Source of the DNA: Mangifera indica
Taxonomy: Eukaryota; Streptophyta; Magnoliopsida; Sapindales; Anacardiaceae
Assembly: GCF_011075055.1 (NCBI RefSeq)
Contig: NC_058153.1
Location: 992,001 to 1,056,000 of the forward strand
Direction of reading: 5' to 3'
DNA length: 64,000 bases
Part shown: positions 24,885 to 38,002 of the stretch, in pieces
Numbering within the stretch: the first letter of the stretch is position 1
Layout of the letters: each line of letters begins with the position of its first letter
Notes under the pieces: model-generated
Told to the model about the DNA's origin: nothing
Database searches by the model: none
The model's input: only the letters and a program-made list of their open reading frames with translations
Translations under genes and position numbers: made by a program

Positions 24885-25278
24885 CAGTTGAAGTTATCTG
24901 AGAGGTCGCGATGGCCTTCGATTTGAGAACGGGAAAGAAAACGGTTTGATGAGGAAATTTTTATTGGGTGTCTCCGGATCTACAATATCGTTACCTTCTT
25001 CTGCAAGATCAACGGCTCAAAACTCCTCGATGACTTTTGTTGGAAGCAAAGGCTTGTATTCAAGACACCTGTTTTTTGGCTGTATTAATGATTTTAAAAA
25101 GAACGTGCACAAATAATGTCTATAATTTTACTTACAAACAATCATACACTTCGGATAATCTTAAAACCGTAACCAAACACGACATTAGAGGCGCATTACA
25201 CACCAGGCGCAACTTATTTATTATGCCTTTTGTATAAACCCTAGTAATAGCTTAAACCCTGGTAAGAGCATTGAGATA
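24885..25278. promoter_or_regulatory. Shared divergent promoter region, PEX4 (minus) and NFD6-like (plus)
   Basis: The PEX4 first non-coding exon and the NFD6-like ATG lie under 400 bp apart, head to head. A telo-box AAACCCTAG is present at 25236-25244, just upstream of the plus-strand ATG, with a second AAACCCT nearby. This layout implies a compact or bidirectional promoter; start sites are inferred. Confidence 0.55.
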
Positions 25279-27213
25279 ATGGCTGGAAATGGATCAAGGA
25301 TTCTCTCTCGATTATCATCTACTCGGTCACCCTCTTTCTCTGTCAAACCGAGAACCAAAAATTCGGTTATGCCCACAATTTCTCCATTGAAATCAAGCTC
25401 TCAGCCTCTGGTCTCCTCTTCAGTGAAGCGCATTTCAAGGTGAGATCTTTCTCAAACTAATCAGTATGCTCTATTTTGTTTACCAATAATCAATGCTGGT
25501 TTCTGGAAAAAATGCAACTAAAAAAAAATTAATATTTTGATTTTTTTTTTGTTGGGTGTAGATTACCAGTGGAGTTGAGCTGTTTGATGTCGATGATGCC
25601 ATTGCATAGTGCAGTAGCTTCCGCTCGCTTGAGATCATTTCTTTCCATCGATTCTCAGAGCTGGGGTTTGGTGCCTCAAGGTCTTTCTTAATCTCTTTCT
25701 TTCACTCATACAGTCATTTAGCTTGAGTTAATATTGATTAGTAGGATCGTCAAGTCTTATTTATTTCCTAAAGGAGGACTTCCTAATGCCCATCTTCAGA
25801 TGTGAGAAAAACTTATAGCACTTTCTTCCTTATAGAGGTGTATAAATATTTATGATGCTATTTGCAATTATAATTAATACCAATTTGAGTATGTCTTACC
25901 ATATGATTGAATTTTATTCTTAATTGATAGTCATTATAATTGCATATCGTTTTATTGAATATTTATAGGCGTAAAATTTTTAAACTTACTGATTATTGCC
26001 TTGGAATTGTTAAACACTCTTTGAAAATTTAAGTGTTAGATATTGTTGAAAGGATTCGGTGCATTTATGAAGATCTTTCCACCAACTAAATTTTATGTTG
26101 ATATAAATATCTACAGGCATACCTCAAAAAATGATGAGTTTGGGCCATTGTTAATCTCCATATACAAGTGCTGAATCTTATAATGAACTCGGAGATGTTG
26201 GACATACTTAAATTTTATCTAATACTAGTGAATATTCAAACGGCTTTTAGTTAAATTGTTTAGTGCTTGACATATTAACTATGGATCACTGTTTGGTTTA
26301 TTTTTTTTCTTTTGGTTGTTAGGATGATTACTTTTTGCAGCACAAGCAGTGTTAAGCAGCTACAAATACATTTTGCTTTTGTAATTGTAGCTCGAATATT
26401 CATTGAACTAAAATACCTTAGTTTTCTTATAATCTAATTGCATTTCACTTCACTGCTGATTTCTCTACTGCTTTTGGACGAGCTAGACAATTTCAAGTAT
26501 ATTATTATTTGGATAACTACAAAGTAGTAATTTTGGAAGAGAGTTAAACAATTTGGGATTATAATAGTTGGATGTTTTCATTTCATGTCCCTAATCAACG
26601 AAGAGAGTTGAGTGAATTCGAGTAGTCAGACAAGGCTTGAAGTTTCTCTTGTTCTACACACAAATTAGTTTTAAAGAAACCATTTTTCCTAGATGAAGGA
26701 TAAGACCTTGATAAATCTTCTAAAGAAACAGACGTCTGGTAGTTGCTATATTACCTAATGATGATAGAGCATGAATGATTGTAAAGTTTAGACCTCTCAA
26801 GAAGTCCAGTGAAAGAATTACATATTCCATGGTGGATGGATAGCTTATCAAGTCCATACTGTAACCGAGCCAAAATTGGCCAAAAAGATCATTTTGATGC
26901 ATATTAGTAGAGGTTTTGACTGATTTAAATCGAGCTCTTCCAAGCTTATGAGTTTGGTAAGCTGAACACCTCTTAAACTCTAGCTCAACCATACAAAATC
27001 CTTTAGACTTAAATTTGAGTTCGAGCTTGCCTATAACAAGCTTGTTTCAAGCTCAATGGAGCCAAATTGGCAATCGAGCTCAAACCAGCTCAGTGTACTG
27101 AAGAATATGCATGGTAGAAGTAATAGAAGTTCTAGGCAATGAAGAAATATCTCTATAACTGCCTTCTCATATATATCTTTGTTTGTGTGGCAGGTATCTC
27201 TATGCCTTTATGA
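25279..27213 (+). CDS. NUCLEAR FUSION DEFECTIVE 6-like small organellar protein
   Basis: Exons 25279-25439, 25562-25680 and 27194-27213 keep phase for 99 residues. The N-terminus is rich in Arg/Ser and lacks acidic residues (MAGNGSRILSRLSSTRSPSF), as in a mitochondrial or plastid targeting peptide. The conserved part reads RLPVELSCLMSMMPLHSAVA then SARLRSFLSIDSQSWGLVPQ, matching the NFD6 family (PVE(M/L)SC, MLP/MPLH(T/S)A.AS). In Arabidopsis NFD6 is needed for polar nuclear fusion in the female gametophyte; its molecular role is not known. The last exon codes only GISMPL plus stop after a 1.5-kb intron with CAAG|GTCTTT as donor; family members often vary at this end through alternative splicing. 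Intron 2 is filled with AT-rich and GAGCTC-type repeats. Confidence 0.75.
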
Positions 27214-28361
27214 CACAAGTTTTTTTCTGGGTGTTTTTCATCGAGCAGATTTCATGTTAATCTGATAGTGCACTTTCTTCTCGAATTTCATAAAGGTAAG
27301 GGGTTTTATATGTTGGTTTTTCATTGCCTCTTATCCAGAGTTGGAGAGATGTATTTTGTAAGAAATATTTGCTCAAGGAAAAATCTGAGGTTAAAAAAAA
27401 CGTTGAATACCTGGATATCTCTTTGGATTGAGCTGAATCAATTGACTTGATATAATACATCTCAATAATTTTATTGGTTTCTTTGTGTAGTCCAAACCAT
27501 GCAATTCGCTATTACTCGAATTTGTATCTTTTTTTAATGTAGCACGACTGAAAATGTCTTTTAAGACTAGATTCAATCCAAGCTAAATTCAATTTGAGAT
27601 TGATTTAAATTCAAAAAAATTAACTCAAGATAAATTCAAATGTACAAGCTGAAGCTCAAATTTAGATCGACTTAATTCAATCTAAATTAGTTTAAATTCA
27701 CATATTTAAATTAATTTAAACTTAGTTTATTTGTGAAAATAAACCTAATCTTTATGCTTGAATTTAGAATATTCTATTTGAATTTAAATTCAAACAATTC
27801 AAACTGCACCGCCAAGTGATTGAATGCTATTTTTTCTATTCCATTTGTGGGTTGAAAATCATCAAAGCCTGCAAGAAGCCAATTGTAACAAATACAGAGT
27901 CTGATGTTGCGGTTATAGAAGACATCGCAACTCATATATCTTGCTGAAGAACAAACATTTTTCTTTCTAAGCTAATGTCACTCACAACTCAACTAAACAG
28001 CATAAATAGAATTCTCAACAAATATGAACAACGGCGGTACTAAATAACTGCGGACAATTCCCACAGCCTCATAAAATTTTGAAATAAACGGCAGTCATCT
28101 GATATTATTAATGGAAGTAATATATCCAGAAAATCACGCGAAACTCAGCCTCCAACTATGGTGTCAACTCTTTTTTTTTTAATCAATTCTCTACAAGCAA
28201 TGTACATGATTCCAATGCCAAACGGGCAACACAAATATTGCATCAAAATGATCAAGATAGAAGACTATATATATTGAAAATTTAAAAAAGGAAATAATCG
28301 AAGGAAGCAAATTAGCAAACAAAGTAAAATTAGAAAATAAAACGCTAAACCAGTTAAGATT
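27214..28361. other. Region between NFD6-like and TOL 3' ends
   Basis: This convergent intergenic stretch holds the 3' UTRs of both neighbours and degenerate AT-rich repeat (AATTCAAATTTAGAT/AAGCTCAAATTT strings around 27.55-27.75 kb). No gene seen. Confidence 0.5.
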
Positions 28362-31300
28362 TCACATGCTACCAGCTCTTCCAGAAGTGGGCTTTGTTGG
28401 TTTTAATTTAGCCATGTCAACAAGGTCTCCAAATAGCTTATCCTCTGGTTTCGAGGTCTTCTTCAGGGGTGGAACGTATGAGGAAGCGGAAACCGCATAG
28501 GAAGACTGTCTCAATGCACTGTCATCTCTAACCGATAGCCCATACATTTGCTGCTGAAGATACTGTGGCCCTAGCTGCTGACCATAGCCATATCCTGCCA
28601 TTTGGTTGCCGTACATTTGTTGCGGATACATAGAAGCCATTTGGTTGGCTTGCATTTGCTGTGGAAGCATGCCCATATATTGCCCTCCATGGGCAAATTG
28701 GGGGTTTAGCCCCAGGAACTGGTTGCTTTGAATGGCCTGATTATTGATTGCTGACAAATGACCACCTGTGATAGGCCGAATATACATGCCGACTACCTGC
28801 TCATTACCTGTAGGGAGAAATCCTTGATATTCGCTACTCTGCACAGGCTGAAACTGTGTAACAGCCACCTGAGAAACTTGCATTTGCTGAGGGTATTGAG
28901 AACCAGCTCTCGGGCTACCACTTACCGCTGGAGCTTCCCAGGGAGGTAGTGGCAGTGATCCACTGCTTTGCATTCCTTTTCAACATTTCACAATATCAGC
29001 TTTCAAAATTTAGTTAAGCAGTTAAAGAGCAAAAATTCTATAGAATTAGGTCTCCAGAACCCATTCAGTCAAAAGCCCAGCACATTGCTTCAGTTCAGTT
29101 ACAGAAAGAAGAAAAAATAAGAATGAAATGCACAGAAATAATTTGTTTACTATTCTCATGGATGAATAGAAAGTTGTATTGGGGAAAAAAGATAGATAAA
29201 ATTTACAGCCAAGCCCATTCTGGTAAAAGCACAAAGGCAGGCAATCACATCTAAAAAGAAGCAATGTTGCCTGCTATGACAGTATATAAGAATGCAAATC
29301 AAGGCCCTGTGCCAGTTGCAAATTTTATGGATAAAAAGTCTATCATAAAATAGAGGTGTACCATATGATGGTGACTGTGGTTGGTGTTGGGGAAGCTGAC
29401 CATTCCAGGCAGGACCAGAACCTTGTGTATAAAGTGATTGCTCATAAGTGACCCTATGGTTGATACACTTCCATTTTGGTGAGACCCAGCTTCTGGAGTG
29501 TGAAAGTTCTGCTGCTGGAATTGTGGGGCTGAATGATTATGTTGTGGGGCCAAAGAATTTACTTGTGGAGCCAAATGATTTGCTTGTTGGCCCAATGGAT
29601 TAGATTGTCCAGCCAAAGGATTTGGTTGTCCAGCCATATTTGAAAACTGAGTATTGACAGAATTTGGAGTGTTGGTGCTATCTGAAAACAAATCAAAGAG
29701 AACAAGAGCATTTTGCTGAGAAGATAGAGGACTGTTTGATTGTGGTTGATCCACAGGAACCAGAGCCAATGAATTGTCTGTCTTTGGAGAGCTATAGTCA
29801 TCACCACTCAGAAGGTCCATTTTGGGATTGACTAGCGTTGAAGTTGTTGGACCATTAGTAGGAGGGGCAGGAAGCAATAACTGATTAAGTGGTTGACCCC
29901 CAGCACCACTACTTGTTGTTGACCTGCAAAAACATTCGGGTATTTATGGTGAAATGACAAAAAGCAATCTGATCATGATTCTAACTATTTTGCAATTATC
30001 TTCAATCTTGAACCATAGAGAAATTCAACAAATGCAAATGATTTCATTTACCATGCAAATTATATTTCAAACCCTAGTAATATACTAAATATAAGCCAAA
30101 GCTGAATTTCAAAACCTCATTTACATTATGAAAGCGGCCATTCCTAAGGTCTCAAACCACTTTAAAACTTATAACGTAGTCAAAATAGTCTTAATTAATA
30201 ATTCAGCCAAACAATCCAAAAACACAAAGACAACTTGAAATAACTAATACAACAATCAAATTCATAATCCCAAGCAAGTCTACAGCCAAATAAAGCCAAT
30301 AACTAGTTTTAAGTCAGAGGTACCCAGTTAAAACATAAGCCCCAGACTGATAGAACTTCAAAACTTTAATAACATAATCTACAGTAGTAAAACTTAGGCA
30401 GTGAACATAAATAAATTCATTAATTATAAATAAGTTCCAACTGATGCCAACAGATTTGGTCACAGTATAAACAGTTTGAATAAAGTACCTCCCATCAGGC
30501 TTTTTAGTAGCATCTTTGGTGTTCGCTAGAGGATCATCTACATCTACTAGTGCTCCACTAGATTCAGGCTTGGGCTTCTCTGTTACAGCAGATTTTCCTG
30601 CAGCAATTGATTCGTGCTTGGCTAGCACACGCTGCAAGTCATCATTCAGTGCTAAGCCTTGACATAGCAGTGACTCATCTCTGAAAGAAAAAGATAAAAA
30701 TTGACCACAGAGTATATATACTGACATAGCAGTGCTGAACCTTGACACAGACATAGCAATATAACACCATGATATTGAAACAGGTCAACAGTAAAAATTG
30801 AGTCATTACAATATAAGAAACACAAACAAGTGGGTGAAAAACTATGACTTACGCGGTTGAATTAACAAGATGTACCACTCTTTGCTTGTATGTTCGGCAC
30901 TGTTCTACCAAGTCAACAATCACCTCCTGCCTAAGCCCCTGAAAGTTGAAGATAACACAAAATACAACTAGAAGATGAACATCAAATTGTAATTTACAGT
31001 AAGAGAGAGAAATAAACTGGATGGATATAAAAGTTTTAGAGGTTTATAATTTTTATCATAAACATTTAAAAACTTGCATGTACAGATTTTATAACTTATC
31101 TAAATATCATATGTGTGAGCATTACATATCAATTAATTACGTAACTCACACCAAGATCAAGTAGCGAAGCGTCAATTCAATTAGTGTTTGTATGGTACCT
31201 CTTTGTTGCTTGGATCCAATGCATTTAGCATTTCTGAAAGGACGTCCATAATGCCACGCGCATTCTGAATTTCTGTCAAGCTAGTCAAATTCCCGCCAAA

Positions 31301-34142
31301 TTATGAAACATGATTACTAATTGTACCGCAGAAGATAGTCGAGGAAGTAGTAAATGTAACGAAAACATTAACATTAAATTGAGCAAATAGCCAACACTCA
31401 TTCTTATTTTTGCAGAACTCAAATCATCAAGTAAAGTTAGTGCTCCAGTACACAGAAGAAAGAAATGACAAAAAATTAAAAAAAAAAAATAAAGCCATAA
31501 CAGAGGGATGGACCACTGAAATGAAATCACGATAAAATGAAGCACTACACCAATTAAGTGTTTGTGGTTGTGTGCATAACAAATTTTAACATCATATTCT
31601 CACAGGAAGCTTTAAAAAAACACCACAAGTATCAAATAAATGGCTATGTTCATGGTATTATTTATCACTAAATTAGCTTCCACTTAAAAACCAGCTAAGA
31701 GAAGTACCTCAAAGTTGGGAACTCAGAATCTGCAGAAGAATCAGCTGCCTCTTGGTGATTACCACCATTTCGAATATTTGGAGGATAAGAAGATAGAGGT
31801 TGAGTTTGAGGTGGAGTGAAGACAGGTGCAGCCCTCTCAGATCTCTGAGGAAATACTGCCCCAGCACGCTGATACACAAAATCTTTTTTCAGAAAATGCT
31901 AGAATAAAAGAAAAAGGTCACATGTAGTCTCTCTCTCCCCCTCTCATACTCTCTACAGAGATTGGGAAAATAAACTTGCATGCACAATCGGAAATGAACC
32001 AGTGACATGACCTTCCTCTCCACTCTATGGGAGAAATAAATGGAAATTAGCAAAGCCTAAAACAGCAATTAGCACTGCTTATAGAAAAGTAGTAGACAAA
32101 TGTACATTGTATCAATCTATGTAGATAATGCATGAAAAGATGAATCAAATGGCAGTGTCATGTCTCATTACATAGGTTTTTTCTTCATGTATTAATCACT
32201 CAAGGAACCATCCACAAGCAACGTACCAACAACTCCTGGTATGCTGCAAAATATTGTGGATATCTTGCCCTCGGTCCTCCAAAAGCTTCTTGCCAAGTAT
32301 CTATTAGAATCAGTATCTTCTCCTTGACATGAAAGTCAGGCTACAATAGAATTGTAAGAACAATGAACAAGCTTCAGCAAAAGGAAATAAGTAGAACCAC
32401 AGAAAGACAGTAAAAACAACTCAAGAAACATTCTTACCTTTTTCTTGACTATTTTAACCATCTCATGAAGAACATCTCTCTCTGCTACATGCATATGGAC
32501 AATGTCCCCACAATTCTTTACGATTGTTTCCAACAACTACAATGTAGCCATAAGAATGAAACTTAAATAAGTTTACCTTGTTAAAAAAGAAAAGACACGA
32601 GAAGGGAGACAATAACTTTCCATCAGACATAATGACTCATTTATACTCTATATCTGAATCAGACAAGATATTCAAGGATTAAAGAAAGAAGAAAAAACTC
32701 TTAAGCCTAAACAAAGTTTCCTCTTCATTTTCTCTTTGAAATAGCACAAAGAAGTATAACAGTTTCATCAAAATTTGGAGACTGAGCAGGCACCAGCCTT
32801 TAGCATCAAATTCAATCACTGTTGTCTTTTAATAACTAATGCATCAACTATTTTGGCAAATTTGTCCCTTTCTTTAAAAGATTAAAGGTGTCATACTCTG
32901 AACTGTTGATGTCTAATTATCTTCTAAGTGGTAATATGAAATATTTCTACCCCATTAAACCAACCCAAATTTAAAAGTCCATAATGCTGACGATGAGTCA
33001 AGATTGAGGTAAAACAAGATAAATGACCTCAGAGTCCATATATGTAACTATTGTCAAACAGTTGCTATACCACTGCAAGTCAACTTTCACAATAATTTAA
33101 AAAAAATTAAAAGAATGGATTGCAATGCAAAATAAGGCCTTGTAAATAGAAATAGATAATTTACTATAAACATGCACATTTATATTTAGGTAGCAAACTT
33201 TACAGAGGGCAACTAGTGCAAGAGGGGACAAAGGAATATGGTAAATTTTAAGCTGAAAGCATAAGTGTTAACCATACAGAGATCACAAAAAAGCTTATAT
33301 AATTTAATGAGATACCATAACTAAGTGAAATTAAGTTCTCAGAGAGCTTACAGTTAAAGCAAGAAGTTGAACTTTTGGATTCTTACTTCCAATGCGTTTC
33401 TTTATGCCTTTAACAATATCCCTTGCTTGTCTGATAAAACATTGTGAAACACCAAATTTTAAGAGACTAAAGGAGAAGAGGAAAATATGTTCTTTCGACT
33501 ACAAAGCCATCTATCAGCAACTTTGTTTACAAATTAGTGTTAGTGCAAGAATTCGCAGTGAAGAACAAGCAACAGCTTTTGGACCACAAAAATTAAGTAA
33601 CCATACTCTGTTTCCGATAATAATGACAATATAAAAAATTTTACTGCACAGTAAGTTATATAAAAAGGCACTGATAATCCAAGCACGTATACAAGAATTT
33701 TAAAGACTAAACATAAGCTAATTTCAATCATCAAAGGTTATTATCGCATAGAAATATTTCAACTTCATTATACACAGCTTTGTTGTTTATCCAAAAAAAA
33801 AAAAATCGCAACGTATATAAATTTTAAGCAAATAAATCAAGGCAAGCTTTCCATTCATCAAAAACCAAAGCAAGACGGTACAAACAACTAATAGTCCGAG
33901 AATAGCAAGAGCAGTAATTCGAATTCGTTGGCTGAAGAAGATAAAAGTTGTTCACCCTAATTAACCAATTCCATAACAAAGAACAAGTAGCAAGAAAAAA
34001 TACGAGAGAGGAGATTAGAATCCAGTGCCACAAGTGCTTACCCAGGGTCGTTATTAAGCATGTCACAGATCTCGATGTTCATGGCCCAATCAGGCCCGAT
34101 CAACATGTCGCTCGTTGCTCTCTCCACCAAAGTATTCACCAT
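28362..34142 (-). CDS. TOM1-like (TOL) ubiquitin-binding ESCRT adaptor, VHS and GAT domains
   Basis: TOL proteins replace ESCRT-0 in plants: they bind ubiquitinated plasma-membrane cargo (for example PIN2) and pass it to multivesicular bodies. Exons: 34142-34042, 33430-33352, 32536-32438, 32340-32227, 31868-31708, 31280-31199, 30938-30853, 30680-30489, 29923-29362, 28975-28362. VHS domain, residues 1-131 ([40 protein letters not shown]). GAT domain, about 185-270 ([40 protein letters not shown]). The long Gln/Pro/Asn-rich tail ends [12 protein letters not shown]...GRAGSM, as in the larger TOL6/TOL9 members. Joined exons total 2090 nt, one short of a multiple of three: the frame breaks at the GGG run at 29452-29454 (minus), and both sides are conserved. 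Probably an intact gene of about 696 residues with a one-base sequence error; a true frameshift is the alternative. Confidence 0.9.
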
Positions 34143-35552
34143 CTTCTCTGCTGCTCTTCCAAATTAAAAAAACACAAACAATTAAATCAGCCTCTCAGAG
34201 ATCAGACCTATTCCGGCACCGAGATCGCAGCAAAATACAGCTACCCCGCCGAATACTCAGGCCACCGACTCTCTGCTCTCCGATCAAACAAATCAAACAG
34301 TCCTTGATAGAGACGTACGCTCTCTTTTCCTCTTAACTTTCTCTCTCTAACCCTCACTCTCTCTCTTCTCTCCCGAATTTTTTTATTTTTTTCGTTGATA
34401 AATGATTTTGATTATTTTTTTTTTAGGGTACATAGTTGGGGAGGTGGGATTTAAAAGAAGACCAACGAGGATTTGCCACGTGTAAAAAGGTACCCTGCTG
34501 AGCTGACCTTTTCCATCAGTCGGTTTCTGTTTTTTTGTCGTTTATTTAAGCTCGGTGTTCTGTGTGGGTGGGTCGATTTTGAGACAAAAGACCATACAAG
34601 TACAAAGAGAACGGTATCGTTTTCACAAATTTTAAGAGAAATAATTTGCCCACCGACCTAGCTGGCATCTCACCCACCACCAAAATAGGAACTCGTTTCC
34701 TCGAGACTGCAGACAGACTAATAATGGACGATTAAAACTATGAAGTATAGAGGTGGTTTTTTCCGTCTTTAAACTTTAAAGAATTGCCAAAATGCTTTTA
34801 CATATTTTCAAATTATAAAAAATATCCAAATTCAAAAAATTTAATGAATCTGAACGGAAAATTTAAGACTAAAATTTGGATCTAAATTTTTTTACGAACT
34901 TAGGCTTAAATAATATAGACTCGATTAAGATTCCAAATATAAAAAAAAAATAGAGTATTTGAGTTAAAAAAATTAAATTTAAAATTTTTTCATATTTATA
35001 AAATTTTAATTTACTCAATTTAATAATTTAATAATTACGGGTTATAAATTCGGAGTTTACCAGTCCACCTAATCCTCTATTTAAAAGAAAAAAAAGTTGG
35101 CTCAAATAGGTGTGAAAATAGAGTTTTTAAACTTTAAAGGTTGACTTCGAAGTTTTATTAAAGGTTTGGTGGGACTATTGTTTAGGCTTTTGAGCAATTT
35201 AAATTTAAATTACTGCTTAAATGGCACGACACCTAGAACTTCTGCACACGAAATCTCGGCCCGTCCAGCCAACCCAAATCCCAGAAAATGCTTGTAAATA
35301 ACCGCAAACCGCCTTTATCTTTCTTAAAAAATTAAAGCCTCCCAAAATTTCCAATCTTAAAACCCTGGATTACAAGCTTTCAAAAGTTAGGTGACAATTT
35401 TCGGAATTGCATGTCACTGGTCCAATTTAATGGTTTTAAGATCATGTGCAGTTCTTGATTCAGCTTGCTGCAATTAGGGTTTCCAAAGCTAACTCGTTTA
35501 GTGGTTGTTGAACCAGCCAGAAATTCAGTTTCGACCTAATTATTGATGTTAA
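34143..35552. promoter_or_regulatory. Divergent intergenic region, TOL (minus) and membrane protein gene (plus)
   Basis: The first 250 bp are the C/T-rich TOL leader (CTCTCTCTC tracts near 34.33-34.37 kb). The middle is AT-rich (34.75-35.2 kb). The right end is the leader of the plus-strand gene. No other coding sequence was found. Confidence 0.45.
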
Positions 35553-38002
35553 ATGGCGATAATTGGCGACGCGCTGCGGCAAGCCTTCATGCCAAAGTAC
35601 GAGTATGAGAGCCTGCGAGAGGAGGACCGAGCGCGGGTTAAACTTCAAAAACTGTTATTGATTTCATTTGTTACGTTGATTTGCGTTGTAATTTTTGTGT
35701 GTACGGTTGTAAGCTTGAAAATTGTGTTTCCTAGCGATTATGGAAAGAGGCCATTTTGTGGGGACTTAAGGCTACAGCCATTGCCAGTTAACGCCAAGGC
35801 GGAGGGGATTCGGATCTGTTTCCGAGAGCTTTTTATCTGACGGATCAAGAGACTGTTGATTATTACTGGATGGTTGTCTTTGTTCCTTCATTCATTATCT
35901 TCTTGGCTTCTGTTGCATATCTCGTGTCAGGTAACGAATTAAAACGAAAAAAGAAGTTATTTCTTCTTGTTGAGTTACGATCGTTGAAATGTATGAATTT
36001 TTAGAAGATGATTTAGATATGTATTTCCCTTTTGTATGTCGTAGGTGGGAGACAGAAAATAAAAAATTATTTTGATAAAATGAAATTCATGTAGAGATTT
36101 TTGTTTGAAGATGTCCCGTTTTAAATATATATGGTAGTAGAGTTTTCAAATTTTTAGTTCATAAACTGAAACTACCATGATTATGGGTCAGTGAATAGAC
36201 TGGAAAGTTTTAACATGGGCGAACCAGATGCTGTGGAGCTTGGAATGTTGGAGCAATAGATATGCTGAAATATTTAACTGATACATGTATAGGAAGATGC
36301 TTGGATAAGGTAGATTGTGCTTGTGAATGATGTTGATTAGTGAGAGTGGGGCTCCCTTTATTTTTGTTTTGAGGGAAAATGAATGTCAGTTTTGCAGGCA
36401 GTTTGTTGGGGTAATGTAAAGCTCTTATAGCTAGCAATGTGTATTTTTTAGTTATGATCTAGATGTATACTTGAGCTATTATGTGGGCTAGAAAATTTCG
36501 GGTTTTGCTTCCTGAAGACAATCCTCTGTATGTAGATTCAAAGTTTGTGATACATTGCTTGGCAGAACTGTAGATACGTGTAATCAGTTTATTCAAAAAT
36601 TTTTGCTTGTAAAGCTTAATAATATGTGATATGCTTGTCTTTTAACCGTTTCCTTTAGATAGTGTGCGATACCTAAGCTGTTGGGCACAAGTTTTCATGA
36701 GCATGTAGTTATCTTAGGTGTAGCCTTTGAGTTTGATTTTTTCCTGAATGTGCTTTTGGCTTCCCTATTCTCATGGTTTTAGCCATGATGCAGGAATTAT
36801 TGTTGCTTACACTGCTCCAAAAAGACATGGATGCTTAATGGTGGTTGAAAACAATTATTGCGCTTCAAAAAGAGGTATATCCTGCAACTGAATTCGCTAA
36901 CATGTTGGTGTTAGAAGCCAAGTATTAATCAGGCACTCACTAAAATTATGGCTTTCCAAATTATAATGAATTCCTGCATACTGCACAATGTAGTGTTACT
37001 CAGTTATTTTGTAATAAATTAAGGGAAGACCTCTGTTATGGTTGGCTGCTTTTGCATAATGTCCGTCAACTTAATGAAAACTGACCTCACAGTTAGATAA
37101 AGGTGAACAAGAAATTGATTGGAAGAATTTTAGGAAGGTTGTATATAGTTTTTATTCTCCAAAATACAGGAACCATTTGCATTTACTATGATCATTTTTC
37201 TTTACATGTCCCTTGTGCAATGAATAAATTGCATCCTCTTGAAGAAGCTTCACTGGAGTTCAGTTGGAGGTAGTTAATTGGTGGTTGTGTCATGTGGATT
37301 GATGTGCCATCTTTTATCCCTATTCTCTCTCATTACTCCTTTAAACATTTAGACTACTAGAATTGTTTTAAATGTGGAATATGAGCTCAACAACTAGCGC
37401 AGTTGTGCGCAGTTCATTTACTAGGCTATATGCCTTTTCCAGATGTTTCTAGTGATTCTCATACCTCATTGAGGAAAAAAAGCACAAGCTTGTTGCCGTT
37501 TCTTGTTCATAACATACAATTTCTGCAATGCTCTTTGCTATGATATGTATGTTATTGTTAGATTTTCCATTTCAGTGATTTTCATTACTGCCTCTCCATG
37601 TGCATCATATCTTAACTTTCTTATCATCATTCAGGTGGTGTTCGTTGTCTATCCATTCTGAATGCTGTCTTTGCCATCATCTTTGGTCTTCTTGCACTGT
37701 TTCTTGGTTCAAGCCTCTTGACACTAGGGAGCAGCTGCTCTGTACCTCTGTTTTGGTGCTATGAGATTGCATCTTGGGGCCTGGTCATTTTATATGCAGG
37801 AACTGCCTTCTTTCTAAGAAGAAAAGCAGCTGCAGTTCTTGATGAAGGTGGCTTTGGTGGTCAGAACCTTGGTTTGGAAATGTTGGAAGCAAATCCCTTG
37901 GAAGTCACACCAGAGGTTCAACATCGTGTTAATGAAGGTTTTAAAGCATGGATGGGATCTTCTCTCTTATCCTCTGATGAAGAAGATGAACCCGACAGTT
38001 AG
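35553..38002 (+). CDS. Conserved plant multi-pass membrane protein, function unknown
   Basis: Exons 35553-35930, 36794-36874 and 37635-38002. The start MAIIGDALRQAFMPKYEYES is conserved in homologues I recall only as uncharacterised plant transmembrane proteins. Four hydrophobic segments are visible: LLLISFVTLICVVIFVCTVV (about residues 34-55), MVVFVPSFIIFLASVAYLVS (about 107-126), LNAVFAIIFGLLALFLGSSL, and FWCYEIASWGLVILYAGTAF. Between the first two lies a Cys-containing loop (FCGDLRLQPLP). The short soluble tail ends acidic, SSDEEDEPDS. Exons sum to 827 nt, one base short: the frame breaks at GGGG, 35804-35807, and resumes as DSDLFPRAFYLTDQETVDYY in the next frame. With one more base it would be about 275 residues. 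I assign no function. Confidence 0.8.
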
